Below, piece by piece: positions 50,272-58,219 of a stretch of DNA of 64,000 nt (within the stretch, counting starts at the first letter, position 1; the number at the start of each line of letters is the position of its first letter). The position numbers and the translations under genes are program-made. The DNA is from Mesorhizobium_B sp963522145 (GTDB lineage Bacteria > Pseudomonadota > Alphaproteobacteria > Rhizobiales > Rhizobiaceae): NCBI GenBank assembly GCA_963522145.1, contig CAUQXI010000004.1, forward strand, positions 62,001 through 126,000, given 5' to 3'. The notes under the pieces were generated by a model. It ran no database searches. It saw only the letters and a program-made list of their open reading frames with translations, and had not been told where the DNA came from.

Positions 50272-51123
50272 GTGGCAGTTCATTCGATCGAGACATCCCA
50301 AGCGCGGCGCAACTTTTCTGTGCCCGACTGGCTGACCCTGCCGGTCGCGATCGGCGGGCTCGTGATCCTGTTCTGGATCGTGGTTGCCGTTCTTTACGAT
50401 CCCGCCGGTGCCCAGGCGCTCGACATGGTCGGTCGTCGCCTCCAGGCGCCTACGCTGGCCCACTGGCTCGGCACCGACGCGCTTGGCCGCGACGTGCTCG
50501 ACCGCACACTCAGCGGCGCGCGCCAGTCCCTGCCGATCGCGCTCGCCGTCGTGGTGTCGGCCGTGGTGATCGGCTCGCTGCTCGGCGCGATCTCGGGCTT
50601 CGTGGGCGGTTTTCTTGGCGCCGCCATTATGCGGCTCGTGGACATCACCCTGTCCTTTCCGCCCATGCTGCTGGCCATGGCCGTTGCCGCCTCGCTTGGG
50701 CCGGGCCTGGAAAACGCGGCGATCGCCATGGTTCTGGTCTGGTGGCCGGTTTACGCGCGGCTCATGCGGGCACAAGTTCTGGAGGTGAAGGAGCGCGAGC
50801 ATGTGGAAGCGGCCATCGCGGCCGGCGCGGGCCCCGCACGCGTGCTCTTCAAGCATATTCTGCCGCTTTGCTGGACGCCTGTGATCGTCAGCGCCACCAT
50901 GGATTTCGGGCAGGTCGTGCTGCTTGCCGCCTCCCTGAGCTTCATCGGCCTAGGCGCCACCCCGCCCGCGCCCGAATGGGGATCGATGATCTCGGACGGC
51001 GCGGTGCATTTCTACCAGTGGTGGATCGCTTTCGGTCCCGGCGTCGCCATTCTTTCCGTCGTGCTCGGCTTCAATTTCATCGGCGATGGTTTGCGCGACA
51101 TCCTCGATCCGAGGTCGGAGTAG
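50272..51123 (+). CDS. Dipeptide/oligopeptide-type ABC permease C (DppC/OppC-like)
   Basis: 283 residues from GTG 50272 (GAGGG upstream). LAHWLGTDALGRDVLDRTLSGAR is the diagnostic DppC motif, then a loop AAIAAGAGPARVLFKHILP typical of these permeases. It lies ten bases after dppB-like and five before the next gene, so all four genes form one message. Confidence 0.9.
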   Translation: MAVHSIETSQARRNFSVPDWLTLPVAIGGLVILFWIVVAVLYDPAGAQALDMVGRRLQAPTLAHWLGTDALGRDVLDRTLSGARQSLPIALAVVVSAVVIGSLLGAISGFVGGFLGAAIMRLVDITLSFPPMLLAMAVAASLGPGLENAAIAMVLVWWPVYARLMRAQVLEVKEREHVEAAIAAGAGPARVLFKHILPLCWTPVIVSATMDFGQVVLLAASLSFIGLGATPPAPEWGSMISDGAVHFYQWWIAFGPGVAILSVVLGFNFIGDGLRDILDPRSE

Positions 51124-51127
51124 AGCC

Positions 51128-52168
51128 ATGGCGGAGCCGCTCCTCGCCATCCGCGACCTGCGCGTCAGCTTCCGCCGCGGCGGGCGGGAACTCGAAGCCG
51201 TGCGCGGCATCGACCTCGATGTGCGCGCGGGCGAGGTGCTCGGCATCGTGGGCGAATCCGGCTCCGGCAAGTCGGTCGGCATGCTGGCGGCGCTCGGCCT
51301 GACCGCCTCCAATTCCAGGGTGACAGGCTCGGTGCGCTTCAAGGGGGGTGAGCTCGTCGGCCGCTCCGCCCGCGAGATGCGCAGGCTCCGGGGCGCGGCC
51401 ATCGCCATGATCTTCCAGGACCCGCTGTCCTCGCTCAATCCCGTGCTGACGGTCGGCGCGCAGATCGCGGAGGCGATCCTTCTGCACCAGCCTTCCGTGT
51501 CGAAGAAACAGGCCACCGAGAAGGCGGTCGAGCTGCTCCGCCTCGTTTCCATTCCTCAGCCGGAGCGGCGCGTTTCCCAGTATCCGCACGAATTCTCGGG
51601 CGGCATGCGCCAGCGGGCGGTGATCGCCATGGCAGTCGCCAACGATCCCGAGCTCCTGATTGCCGACGAGCCCACCACCGCTCTCGACGTCACCGTGCAG
51701 GCGCAGATCCTCGACGTGCTGCGGGCGCTGAAGGAACGGCTCGGCCTGAGCCTCGTGCTGATCACCCATGATCTCGGCGTGCTCGCCGGCCATGCCGATC
51801 GCGTGGCGGTGGTGTATTCGGGCCGCGTGGTCGAGCAGGCGGAGGTGCGCGCGCTGTTTGCCGATCCGCGCCACCCCTATACGCGCGGGCTGATCGCCTC
51901 GATCCCCAAGCTCGACGACATGCGCGAGGAGCTGTTCTCCATCAGCGGCGCGCCGCCGATGATCGGGCAGCTTCCGGGCGGCTGTGCCTTTCATCCGCGC
52001 TGCATTTATGCCCAGCCGAAATGCCGCAGCGATGATCCGCCCTTGCGCGACATCGGCGGGGGACGCCTGTCCGCCTGCCACTTCGCCGAAACGCTGCCGC
52101 CCTTCAATGAAAGCGAGCAGGCGGGCCTTTCAGCGGCTCCTCCGGTCTTTAAAGAGGCGCGGGCATGA
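51128..52168 (+). CDS. Dipeptide/oligopeptide-type ABC ATPase D (DppD/OppD-like)
   Basis: 346 residues. Walker A GESGSGKS, Q-loop MIFQDPLSSLNP, signature in HEFSGGMRQRA, Walker B LLIADEPTTALD, switch ITHDLGVLAGHADRVAV, then the C-terminal oligopeptide domain with FHPRCIYAQPKCRSDDPPL, whose four Cys can bind an iron-sulfur cluster in this family. ATG 51128 is four bases after the permease stop; the longer frame overlaps it and is rejected. Confidence 0.92.
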   Translation: MAEPLLAIRDLRVSFRRGGRELEAVRGIDLDVRAGEVLGIVGESGSGKSVGMLAALGLTASNSRVTGSVRFKGGELVGRSAREMRRLRGAAIAMIFQDPLSSLNPVLTVGAQIAEAILLHQPSVSKKQATEKAVELLRLVSIPQPERRVSQYPHEFSGGMRQRAVIAMAVANDPELLIADEPTTALDVTVQAQILDVLRALKERLGLSLVLITHDLGVLAGHADRVAVVYSGRVVEQAEVRALFADPRHPYTRGLIASIPKLDDMREELFSISGAPPMIGQLPGGCAFHPRCIYAQPKCRSDDPPLRDIGGGRLSACHFAETLPPFNESEQAGLSAAPPVFKEARA

Positions 52169-53217
52169 GCGCGGCAAGCGAAGTGGAGGTTCCCGGCCCC
52201 GCGCTGTCGGTGCGGCATCTGGTCAAGGACTTTCCCGTGAAGGGCGGGCTGGTGTTCGACCGGGAAGTGGCGCGCGTGCGCGCGGTGGCAGATGTCTCCT
52301 TCGACGTGGCGCCCGGCGAAACGCTCGGCCTCGTGGGCGAATCCGGCTGCGGCAAGTCCACGCTCGGCCGCTGCATCATGCGCCTGATCGAGCCGACGAG
52401 CGGAGAAGTGCGGTTTCGCGGCAAAGACCTCGTTTCGCTCGACAAACAGGCGATGCGCGACATGCGCCGGCACATCCAGCTCGTCTTCCAGGACCCGTAC
52501 GCCTCGCTGCATCCACGCATGCGGATCGCCGAAAGCATCGCCGAGCCGCTGCGCATGACCGACCTGTCGCCGGCTGCGCGGCGCGAGCGCGTGGACGAGC
52601 TTCTCGAACTCGTCCGCCTCAATCGCGAGCATGGCAGGCGCTACCCCCACGAACTGTCCGGCGGGCAGCGGCAGCGCGTCGTGATCGCGCGCGCTCTCGC
52701 GCTCAACCCGGAAGTGGTGGTGCTGGACGAGCCGGTTTCGGCGCTCGACGTGTCCGTGCAGGCAGGCGTGCTCAACCTCCTTAAGCGACTTCAGCGCGAG
52801 CTCGGCACTTCCTACCTCTTCATTGCGCATGATCTGTCCGTGGTCCGCCATATCTCGCATCAGGTGGCGGTGATGTATCTCGGCAAGATCGTTGAGATCG
52901 GACCGGCGGCGCGCATCTACGGCAATGCGCTGCATCCTTATTCGCAGGCCCTGCTGTCGGCGGTGCCGCTTGCCAACCCCGATACGGAGCGCACGCGCGA
53001 GCGCATCGTGCTATCGGGCGACGTGCCGAGTCCGCTTGCGCCGCCGTCCGGCTGCCGGTTCCGCACGCGCTGCTTCAAGGCGCAGGCGATCTGCGCCGAG
53101 ATCGAGCCGCCGCTCGAAGACAAGGAAAACGGCCACAAGGCGGCTTGCCATTTCGCGGCGCCGCTTGCATCCGTTCTTCCGAGCACCCAGCCCGATTGCC
53201 AGCCTCCCTTATCCTGA
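52165..53217 (+). CDS. Dipeptide/oligopeptide-type ABC ATPase F (DppF/OppF-like)
   Basis: 350 residues. GESGCGKST, VFQDPYASLHPR, LSGGQRQRVVIARAL, VVLDEPVSALDVS and IAHDLSVVRHISHQVAVMYLG are all present, with C-terminal FRTRCFKAQAICAEIEPPLED (Cys-rich oligopeptide domain). Completes the importer operon, overlapping the D gene by ATGA. Eleven bases after it comes the CoA transferase gene. Confidence 0.92.
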   Translation: MSAASEVEVPGPALSVRHLVKDFPVKGGLVFDREVARVRAVADVSFDVAPGETLGLVGESGCGKSTLGRCIMRLIEPTSGEVRFRGKDLVSLDKQAMRDMRRHIQLVFQDPYASLHPRMRIAESIAEPLRMTDLSPAARRERVDELLELVRLNREHGRRYPHELSGGQRQRVVIARALALNPEVVVLDEPVSALDVSVQAGVLNLLKRLQRELGTSYLFIAHDLSVVRHISHQVAVMYLGKIVEIGPAARIYGNALHPYSQALLSAVPLANPDTERTRERIVLSGDVPSPLAPPSGCRFRTRCFKAQAICAEIEPPLEDKENGHKAACHFAAPLASVLPSTQPDCQPPLS

Positions 53218-53228
53218 AAGAAAAAGAA

Positions 53229-54482
53229 TTGACTGCTTCTTCCTCCGCCGGCCACCTCCCGGCACAGCGTCCGCTGCCGCTCGCCGGCATCAAGGTTCTC
53301 GACCTGTCCCGCGTTCTCGCCGGGCCCTGGGCCACGATGAGCCTCGCCGATCTCGGCGCGGAAGTGTGGAAGATCGAGAATGCCGAAGGCGGCGACGATA
53401 CCCGCGCCTGGTCGGTGCCGAGCTATAAGGGGTTCTCGACCTATTACCTCGCGGCCAATCGTGGAAAGCAGAGCATCGCCCTCGACCTCAAGCATCCGGA
53501 CGGACTCGCGATCGTGCGCGAGCTTGCGCTCCAGGCCGATATCGTGGTCGAGAATTTCCGTTCCGGTATCGCCGATCGCCTGGGTGTCGGCTGGAAGGCG
53601 CTGTCGGCGCTCAACCCGCGCCTGATCTATTGCTCCATCTCCGGCTATGGCCAGACCGGACCGGATGCCGACCGACCCGGCTACGACTTCGTCATGCAGG
53701 CCGAATGCGGGCTGATGGCGATCACCGGCGAAAAGGATGGCGATCCGATGCGCGTGGGCGTCGCCATCACCGATGTGGTGTGCGGCATGGTCGCCACGCA
53801 GTCGATCCTCGCGGCCCTGATCGAGCGCGGACAGACCGGCGCGGGCCAGTTCATCGACCTCGCCCTTTTCGATTGCGCGCTGAGCCTGCTGATCAATGTC
53901 GGCAGCGGCTATCTCAATACAGGCCACGCGCCCAACCGCTACGGCAACGCGCATCCGACCGTCGTTCCCTATCAGGTCTTCGAAACCTCGGACGGTCGCT
54001 TCGCGCTCGCGGTCGGCAACGACAAGCAGTTCGCCGCGCTTTGCCGCCATGTGCTCGACCTGCCAGAGCTGGCCGACGATCCGCGCTTCAAGACTGCGAA
54101 AGGACGTGCGCAGAACCGTGAGGCGCTGATCCCTCCGCTGGCCGAGGCCTTCCGCGGAAACACGCGCGCGCACTGGATGGAGGCCTGCGGCGCCCACAGC
54201 GTGCCGGCGGGCGAGGTGAAAACGGTGCCGGAAGTGTTTGCGAGCCCGAATGTCGTCGAGCGCGGCGTTGTGCAGACGCTGCCGCATCCCCATCTTGAGA
54301 CCGTACGGCTGGTGCGCCCGGCCCACGGCCTTGCCGCTCAGGCCGAGGCGGACTTTATCGCCCCACCTTTGCTCGGGCAGGACACTGAAGCCGTTCTCTC
54401 GCAGGTTCTGGGCTACGACGAAGCGCGGATCGCCGGGCTGGAAGAGTCGGGCGCGGTGAAGTCCTTCCATCCGGAGAGTTGA
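53229..54482 (+). CDS. CaiB/BaiF-family (type III) CoA transferase
   Basis: 417 residues from TTG 53229, eleven bases after the ATPase stop; no strong ribosome site, so the start is uncertain. The fold opens with LAGIKVLDLSRVLAGPWATM and has catalytic Asp153 in DRPGYDFVMQAE. NEighbouring landmarks NRGKQSIALDLKHPDGLAI and AEFNRYGNAHPTVVPYQVF-like text (NRYGNAHPTVVPY) are typical. Type III transferases move CoA between carboxylic acids (oxalate, carnitine, bile acids, itaconate). With the downstream semialdehyde dehydrogenase and the distant beta-oxidation protein it could activate the imported acid. Confidence 0.87.
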   Translation: MTASSSAGHLPAQRPLPLAGIKVLDLSRVLAGPWATMSLADLGAEVWKIENAEGGDDTRAWSVPSYKGFSTYYLAANRGKQSIALDLKHPDGLAIVRELALQADIVVENFRSGIADRLGVGWKALSALNPRLIYCSISGYGQTGPDADRPGYDFVMQAECGLMAITGEKDGDPMRVGVAITDVVCGMVATQSILAALIERGQTGAGQFIDLALFDCALSLLINVGSGYLNTGHAPNRYGNAHPTVVPYQVFETSDGRFALAVGNDKQFAALCRHVLDLPELADDPRFKTAKGRAQNREALIPPLAEAFRGNTRAHWMEACGAHSVPAGEVKTVPEVFASPNVVERGVVQTLPHPHLETVRLVRPAHGLAAQAEADFIAPPLLGQDTEAVLSQVLGYDEARIAGLEESGAVKSFHPES

Positions 54483-54620
54483 TCCGCTCGGATCTGGCAT
54501 ACAGGTCTTCAATGGACCGCTATCGACGGAAAATGCTTTAAGGCGGCGCGCCCGCCCCCTGCTTCGCGCCACCCGGACCTTCGCCGGCGGCGTGGCGCTG
54601 AAATTTCAAGGAGAATGCGA

Positions 54621-56057
54621 ATGTATCCGGACGTGCTTCTTTTGATCGATGGCCAGTGGAAGCCTGCCGCCGATGGCCGGACGCTTCCGATCCTCAATCC
54701 CGTCAATGAAAGCGTCATCGGCCAGTTGTCCCATGCGGGCCAGGCGGACCTCGACGAGGCGCTGGCCGCCGCCCAGAAGGGCTTCGAGCAATGGCGCAAT
54801 GTTTCGGCCTTCGAGCGCTCCAAGCTGATGCGCAAGGCCGCCCAGCTCGTACGCGAACGCGCCGATACCATCGCGCATTTGATGACCACCGATCAGGGCA
54901 AGCCCCTGGCCGAATCGAAGATGGAGGTGCTTTCGGCCGCCGACATCATTGACTGGTTCGCCGAGGAAGCGCGCCGCGCCTATGGCCGCATCGTGCCATC
55001 GCGCGCGCCCGGCGTGAGCCAGCTAGTCACCAAGGAGCCGGTCGGCCCCGTCGCCGCCTTTACGCCCTGGAACTTCCCGATCAACCAGGTGGTGCGCAAG
55101 CTCTCGGCCGCAATCGCCGCCGGCTGCTCGATCATCGTCAAGGGTCCGGAGGAAACGCCGGCCTCACCCGCCGAACTGATCCGCGCCTTCGTGGATGCGG
55201 GGATTCCCGCCGGTGTGGTCAACCTCGTTTACGGCATCCCGGCCGAGATCTCGTCTTATCTGATCCCTCATCCCGTCATCAAGAAGATCTCGTTTACCGG
55301 CTCCACCCCGGTCGGCAAGCATCTGGCAGGCCTCGCCGGCCAGCACATGAAGCGGGTGACCATGGAGCTTGGCGGCCATGCGCCGGTGATCGTGCTGCGT
55401 GACGCCGATGTCGAGAAGTCGGCCAAGCTGATGGCGACCTCGAAGTTCCGCAATGCCGGCCAAGTCTGCGTGTCGCCGACGCGCTTCCTGGTCGAGGATG
55501 CGGTCTATGACGATTTCGTCGGCACCTTCGCCGCCACCGCCAAGGCGATCCGCGTGGGCAACGGCCTTGAGGAGGGCATCTCCATGGGCCCGCTTGTGAA
55601 TGAGAGGCGGGTGGAAGCGGTGGGTGCGCTGGTCCAGGACGCGATCGCCCATGGGGCGGAGCTCGTGACGGGCGGCAAGCGCATCGGCAATTCAGGCTAT
55701 TTCTTTGAGCCGACCGTTCTGTCGCGCGTGCCGCGCGAGGCGCGCGCCATGAATGAGGAGCCGTTTGGTCCCGTCGCCCTGATGGTGCCGGTGAGCGGGC
55801 TTGACGAGGCGCTGGAGGAAGCCAACCGCCTGCCCTATGGCCTTGCCTCCTACGGCTTCACGCGTTCGGCGGAAAGTGCTGCGAAGATGTCGGCCGGGAT
55901 CAAGGCTGGCATGCTGTCGATCAACCATCTCGGCCTTGCCCTGCCCGAGGTGCCGTTTGGCGGCATTGAGGATTCGGGCTATGGCACGGAAGGCGGCGCT
56001 GATGCGCTGGAAGGCTATCTCAACACAAAATTCGTCAGCCACCACCAGTTCGGTTGA
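54621..56057 (+). CDS. NAD(P)-dependent semialdehyde dehydrogenase (GabD-like)
   Basis: 478 residues, starting at ATG 54621 because AAGGAG lies seven bases before it rather than one base before the ATG at 54615. FTPWNFP at 148-154, KGPEETP at 174-180, general base Glu249 in MELGGHAP and nucleophile Cys283 in NAGQVCVSPTR are complete. Similar to succinate or other omega-oxo-acid semialdehyde dehydrogenases. Shares the transcription direction of the importer and CoA transferase and ends at a strong hairpin terminator. Confidence 0.88.
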   Translation: MYPDVLLLIDGQWKPAADGRTLPILNPVNESVIGQLSHAGQADLDEALAAAQKGFEQWRNVSAFERSKLMRKAAQLVRERADTIAHLMTTDQGKPLAESKMEVLSAADIIDWFAEEARRAYGRIVPSRAPGVSQLVTKEPVGPVAAFTPWNFPINQVVRKLSAAIAAGCSIIVKGPEETPASPAELIRAFVDAGIPAGVVNLVYGIPAEISSYLIPHPVIKKISFTGSTPVGKHLAGLAGQHMKRVTMELGGHAPVIVLRDADVEKSAKLMATSKFRNAGQVCVSPTRFLVEDAVYDDFVGTFAATAKAIRVGNGLEEGISMGPLVNERRVEAVGALVQDAIAHGAELVTGGKRIGNSGYFFEPTVLSRVPREARAMNEEPFGPVALMVPVSGLDEALEEANRLPYGLASYGFTRSAESAAKMSAGIKAGMLSINHLGLALPEVPFGGIEDSGYGTEGGADALEGYLNTKFVSHHQFG

Positions 56058-56075
56058 CGAACTCGTCTATGCTTT

Positions 56076-56101
56076 CCCGCGCCGTTCAAGCTCGGCGCGG
56101 G
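56076..56101. terminator. Bidirectional hairpin terminator
   Basis: CCCGCGCCG (56076-56084) and CGGCGCGGG (56093-56101) form a perfect 9-base stem around an 8-base loop, between the convergent stops of the semialdehyde dehydrogenase and the aldolase gene. TTT precedes it on the plus strand, giving AAA after it on the other side. Position and stability favour a shared terminator. Confidence 0.72.
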
Positions 56102-56109
56102 GCATGTGC

Positions 56110-56760
56110 TCAGCCCGGCTTCTGCTGCCCATAAGTGCCGTAGCGATCCTTCACCACGGCAAGCTCTCCCTCATTGATCATGACGGGCTCGCCGATGCTT
56201 GCGGCGAGCAGATATTGCCGCGCGAGCATTTCTAGCTTCTCGGTGCGCGCCAGCGCCGTCGCGAGATCCGGCCCGAAGGCGATCATGCCGTGATTGGCGA
56301 GCAGGCAGGCGTTGCGCCCCTCCAGCGCGTGGATGGCGGCGTCGGCAAGCTCGGGCGAGCCGAACGGCGCGTAGTCCGAGCAGCGCACGTTTTCGCCGCC
56401 GAAGCTTGCGATCATATAGTGGAAGGGCGGCAGAGGCCGGCGCAGGCAGGACAGCGCCACGCAATGGTCCGGATGCGCGTGGACCACGGCCCCGGCCTGA
56501 GGAAACGCCTTGTAGATCGCGGCATGCATCGCCCATTCGCTGGACGGCCGCACATCGCCGGTCCAGTTGCCGTCGAGTTCCATCTCGACCATCTGCCCAG
56601 GCGTCAGCCGTGCCGGCAGGATGCCGGTGGGGGTGATCAGCATGCCGTGGGCCTCGCGCAGGCTGATATTGCCGGCCGTGCCGCTGTTGAGGCGCTTTTC
56701 CTCGACCAGGCGCGCCGCATCCACCAGCGCTTGTCGCATGTCCCTCATGGTGTCGCTCAC
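56110..56760 (-). CDS. Class II aldolase/decarboxylase (OtnC/FucA-like)
   Basis: 216 residues from GTG 56760. Zinc ligands His94 and His96 (VVHAHPDH) and His157 (LANHGM), with catalytic Glu75 (RPSSEWAMH), are the class II aldolase set. Adjacent to otnK it probably is the 3-oxo-tetronate 4-phosphate decarboxylase OtnC, giving dihydroxyacetone phosphate; fuculose-phosphate-aldolase-like activity is the alternative. Two other starts (56799, 56748) are possible; 56760 lies 12 bases after the kinase stop. Confidence 0.82.
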   Translation of the reverse strand: MSDTMRDMRQALVDAARLVEEKRLNSGTAGNISLREAHGMLITPTGILPARLTPGQMVEMELDGNWTGDVRPSSEWAMHAAIYKAFPQAGAVVHAHPDHCVALSCLRRPLPPFHYMIASFGGENVRCSDYAPFGSPELADAAIHALEGRNACLLANHGMIAFGPDLATALARTEKLEMLARQYLLAASIGEPVMINEGELAVVKDRYGTYGQQKPG

Positions 56761-56771
56761 GTCACCGACTC

Positions 56772-58136
56772 TCAGCTTTCGGCTCGGCGCGGCGGCCACG
56801 TCGCGTCGAGGGGCACGGCATCGATCGGATGGCGCATGGCTTCCAGCACGTCCGCGAAGATGTCAGGCCCGCCGAGCTTGCCGGATTTGAGCATCAGCGC
56901 CACCGGGTGCGGCATGTGCGCGACCATGCGCGAGACACCCGGCCCTTCATAGGGGCCGACAATCATGCGCTCCACGGGAAGTGCCGCAACAACCGCCCCG
57001 GCCGTTTCACCGCCGGCCACGATCAGCCGCCTGACGCCGAGGTCGCTGGTGAGACTTTGCGCAAGTGCCGCAATGATCCGCTCGGCCTTTTCAGCGACAA
57101 GGCTGCGGCCATATGCCGATTGGAGCGCTTCGACTTCCTTCTGCGGCACGGTGGTCGCGATGGCCACGGCTTGTCCGGCCGCGAGGTTTCGTTGGGCCCA
57201 GCCGAGCGCTTCGCCAACAAGATCGTGCCCGGCAAAGGCGCGGGAAAGGTCGAGGATCAGCACCGGATGTTCCTTCCCGAAGCGTTCGAGCTGCTCGGCG
57301 GTTCTCGGCGCAACGCTGCCGGCCAACACGGCGGCAGGCCCGTCGATGCCCGGCAGCGTTTCCACGGCGGCGGCCGGATCGACCAGCCCTGCCTCGCGCC
57401 AGAGGGGCGGCAGGTGGGCAGCAACCGAGGAGTTGCCCGTCAGAAGCGGCATGCCGGCGCTGGCGCGCGCGAGCGCCGCCAGATCGCGCTCATAGATGGT
57501 ATCGGCGATCACGAGCGGCGTTCCCGCTTCCGCCAGTTCCTCGCAGCGCGCCGCGATGGTCTCGGCACCCCCATCGACAAAGGCATGGGACAAGAGACCC
57601 ACAGGCCGCGTTGATTGAGCCTGGAGCACGCGCACGAGGTTTGAGTCCGTCATCGGCGTCAGCGGGTCGAAGCGCTTCGGCGACTCTCCCAGAAGCTGCG
57701 CGCCGCCGAACATGTGCCCCTGAAAGACCGTCCGCCCGGTCTCGCACAATGCAGGGCAGAACAGAACGAGCCGCGCGCCGAGCCGGTCCATCAGCGCTTC
57801 CGCGCAGGGGCCGATATTGCCGGCGGGGGTGGAATCGAAGGTCGCGCAATATTTGAAGAAGATCTGGCGCGCGCCGGCCGCGATCAGCATCTCGGCGGCG
57901 GCCAGCACCTGCCGCACCGCCTCCCCTGCGTCAATGACGCGCGTCTTCAGCGCGACCACATGGGCGAGGTTGCTTTCGGGGATGGCTTGTTCGAGCCCGA
58001 CCGTGAAGCCGGTCGGAATGCCGCGCGCGACCATCATGGATGCGAGCTCGGACCCTCCTGTGAGGTCGTCAGCGATGGCGCCGAACAGAAGCGTGGGCTT
58101 TGACGCGGTCAAGGTCTTTTCCGTCGAACCGCGCAT
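56772..58136 (-). CDS. otnK: Four-carbon acid sugar kinase (3-oxo-tetronate kinase)
   Basis: 454 residues, in the DUF1537 family: FGAIADDLTGGSELASMMVARG at the start (substrate DDLTG motif) and GGETAGAVV and VGPYEGPGVSRM near the C-terminus for ATP binding. OtnK phosphorylates 3-oxo-tetronates made from threonate or erythronate. The paired aldolase-like gene completes half the otn pathway; the dehydrogenase and isomerase are not adjacent. Start is uncertain: ATG 58136 has no ribosome site, TTG 58112 has AGAC only, GTG 58157 none. Confidence 0.87.
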   Translation of the reverse strand: MRGSTEKTLTASKPTLLFGAIADDLTGGSELASMMVARGIPTGFTVGLEQAIPESNLAHVVALKTRVIDAGEAVRQVLAAAEMLIAAGARQIFFKYCATFDSTPAGNIGPCAEALMDRLGARLVLFCPALCETGRTVFQGHMFGGAQLLGESPKRFDPLTPMTDSNLVRVLQAQSTRPVGLLSHAFVDGGAETIAARCEELAEAGTPLVIADTIYERDLAALARASAGMPLLTGNSSVAAHLPPLWREAGLVDPAAAVETLPGIDGPAAVLAGSVAPRTAEQLERFGKEHPVLILDLSRAFAGHDLVGEALGWAQRNLAAGQAVAIATTVPQKEVEALQSAYGRSLVAEKAERIIAALAQSLTSDLGVRRLIVAGGETAGAVVAALPVERMIVGPYEGPGVSRMVAHMPHPVALMLKSGKLGGPDIFADVLEAMRHPIDAVPLDATWPPRRAES

Positions 58137-58179
58137 TGCACGGGAAGAAGAGGGCACGGGAAAGAAGGAGCACAGGATG

Positions 58180-58211
58180 AAGCGGAGCGCGGCGGAAGCC
58201 GCGCCCCGCTT
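58180..58211 (-). terminator. Large intercistronic stem-loop with GGAA/TTCC tetraloop
   Basis: A 14-base stem with one A/C mismatch closes a four-base loop, between the binding-protein gene stop (58220) and otnK (58136). On the minus strand it is followed by a C/T-rich run. It may cap or stabilise the binding-protein message and reduce otnK expression. Confidence 0.6.
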
Positions 58212-58219
58212 GCCTGGTT

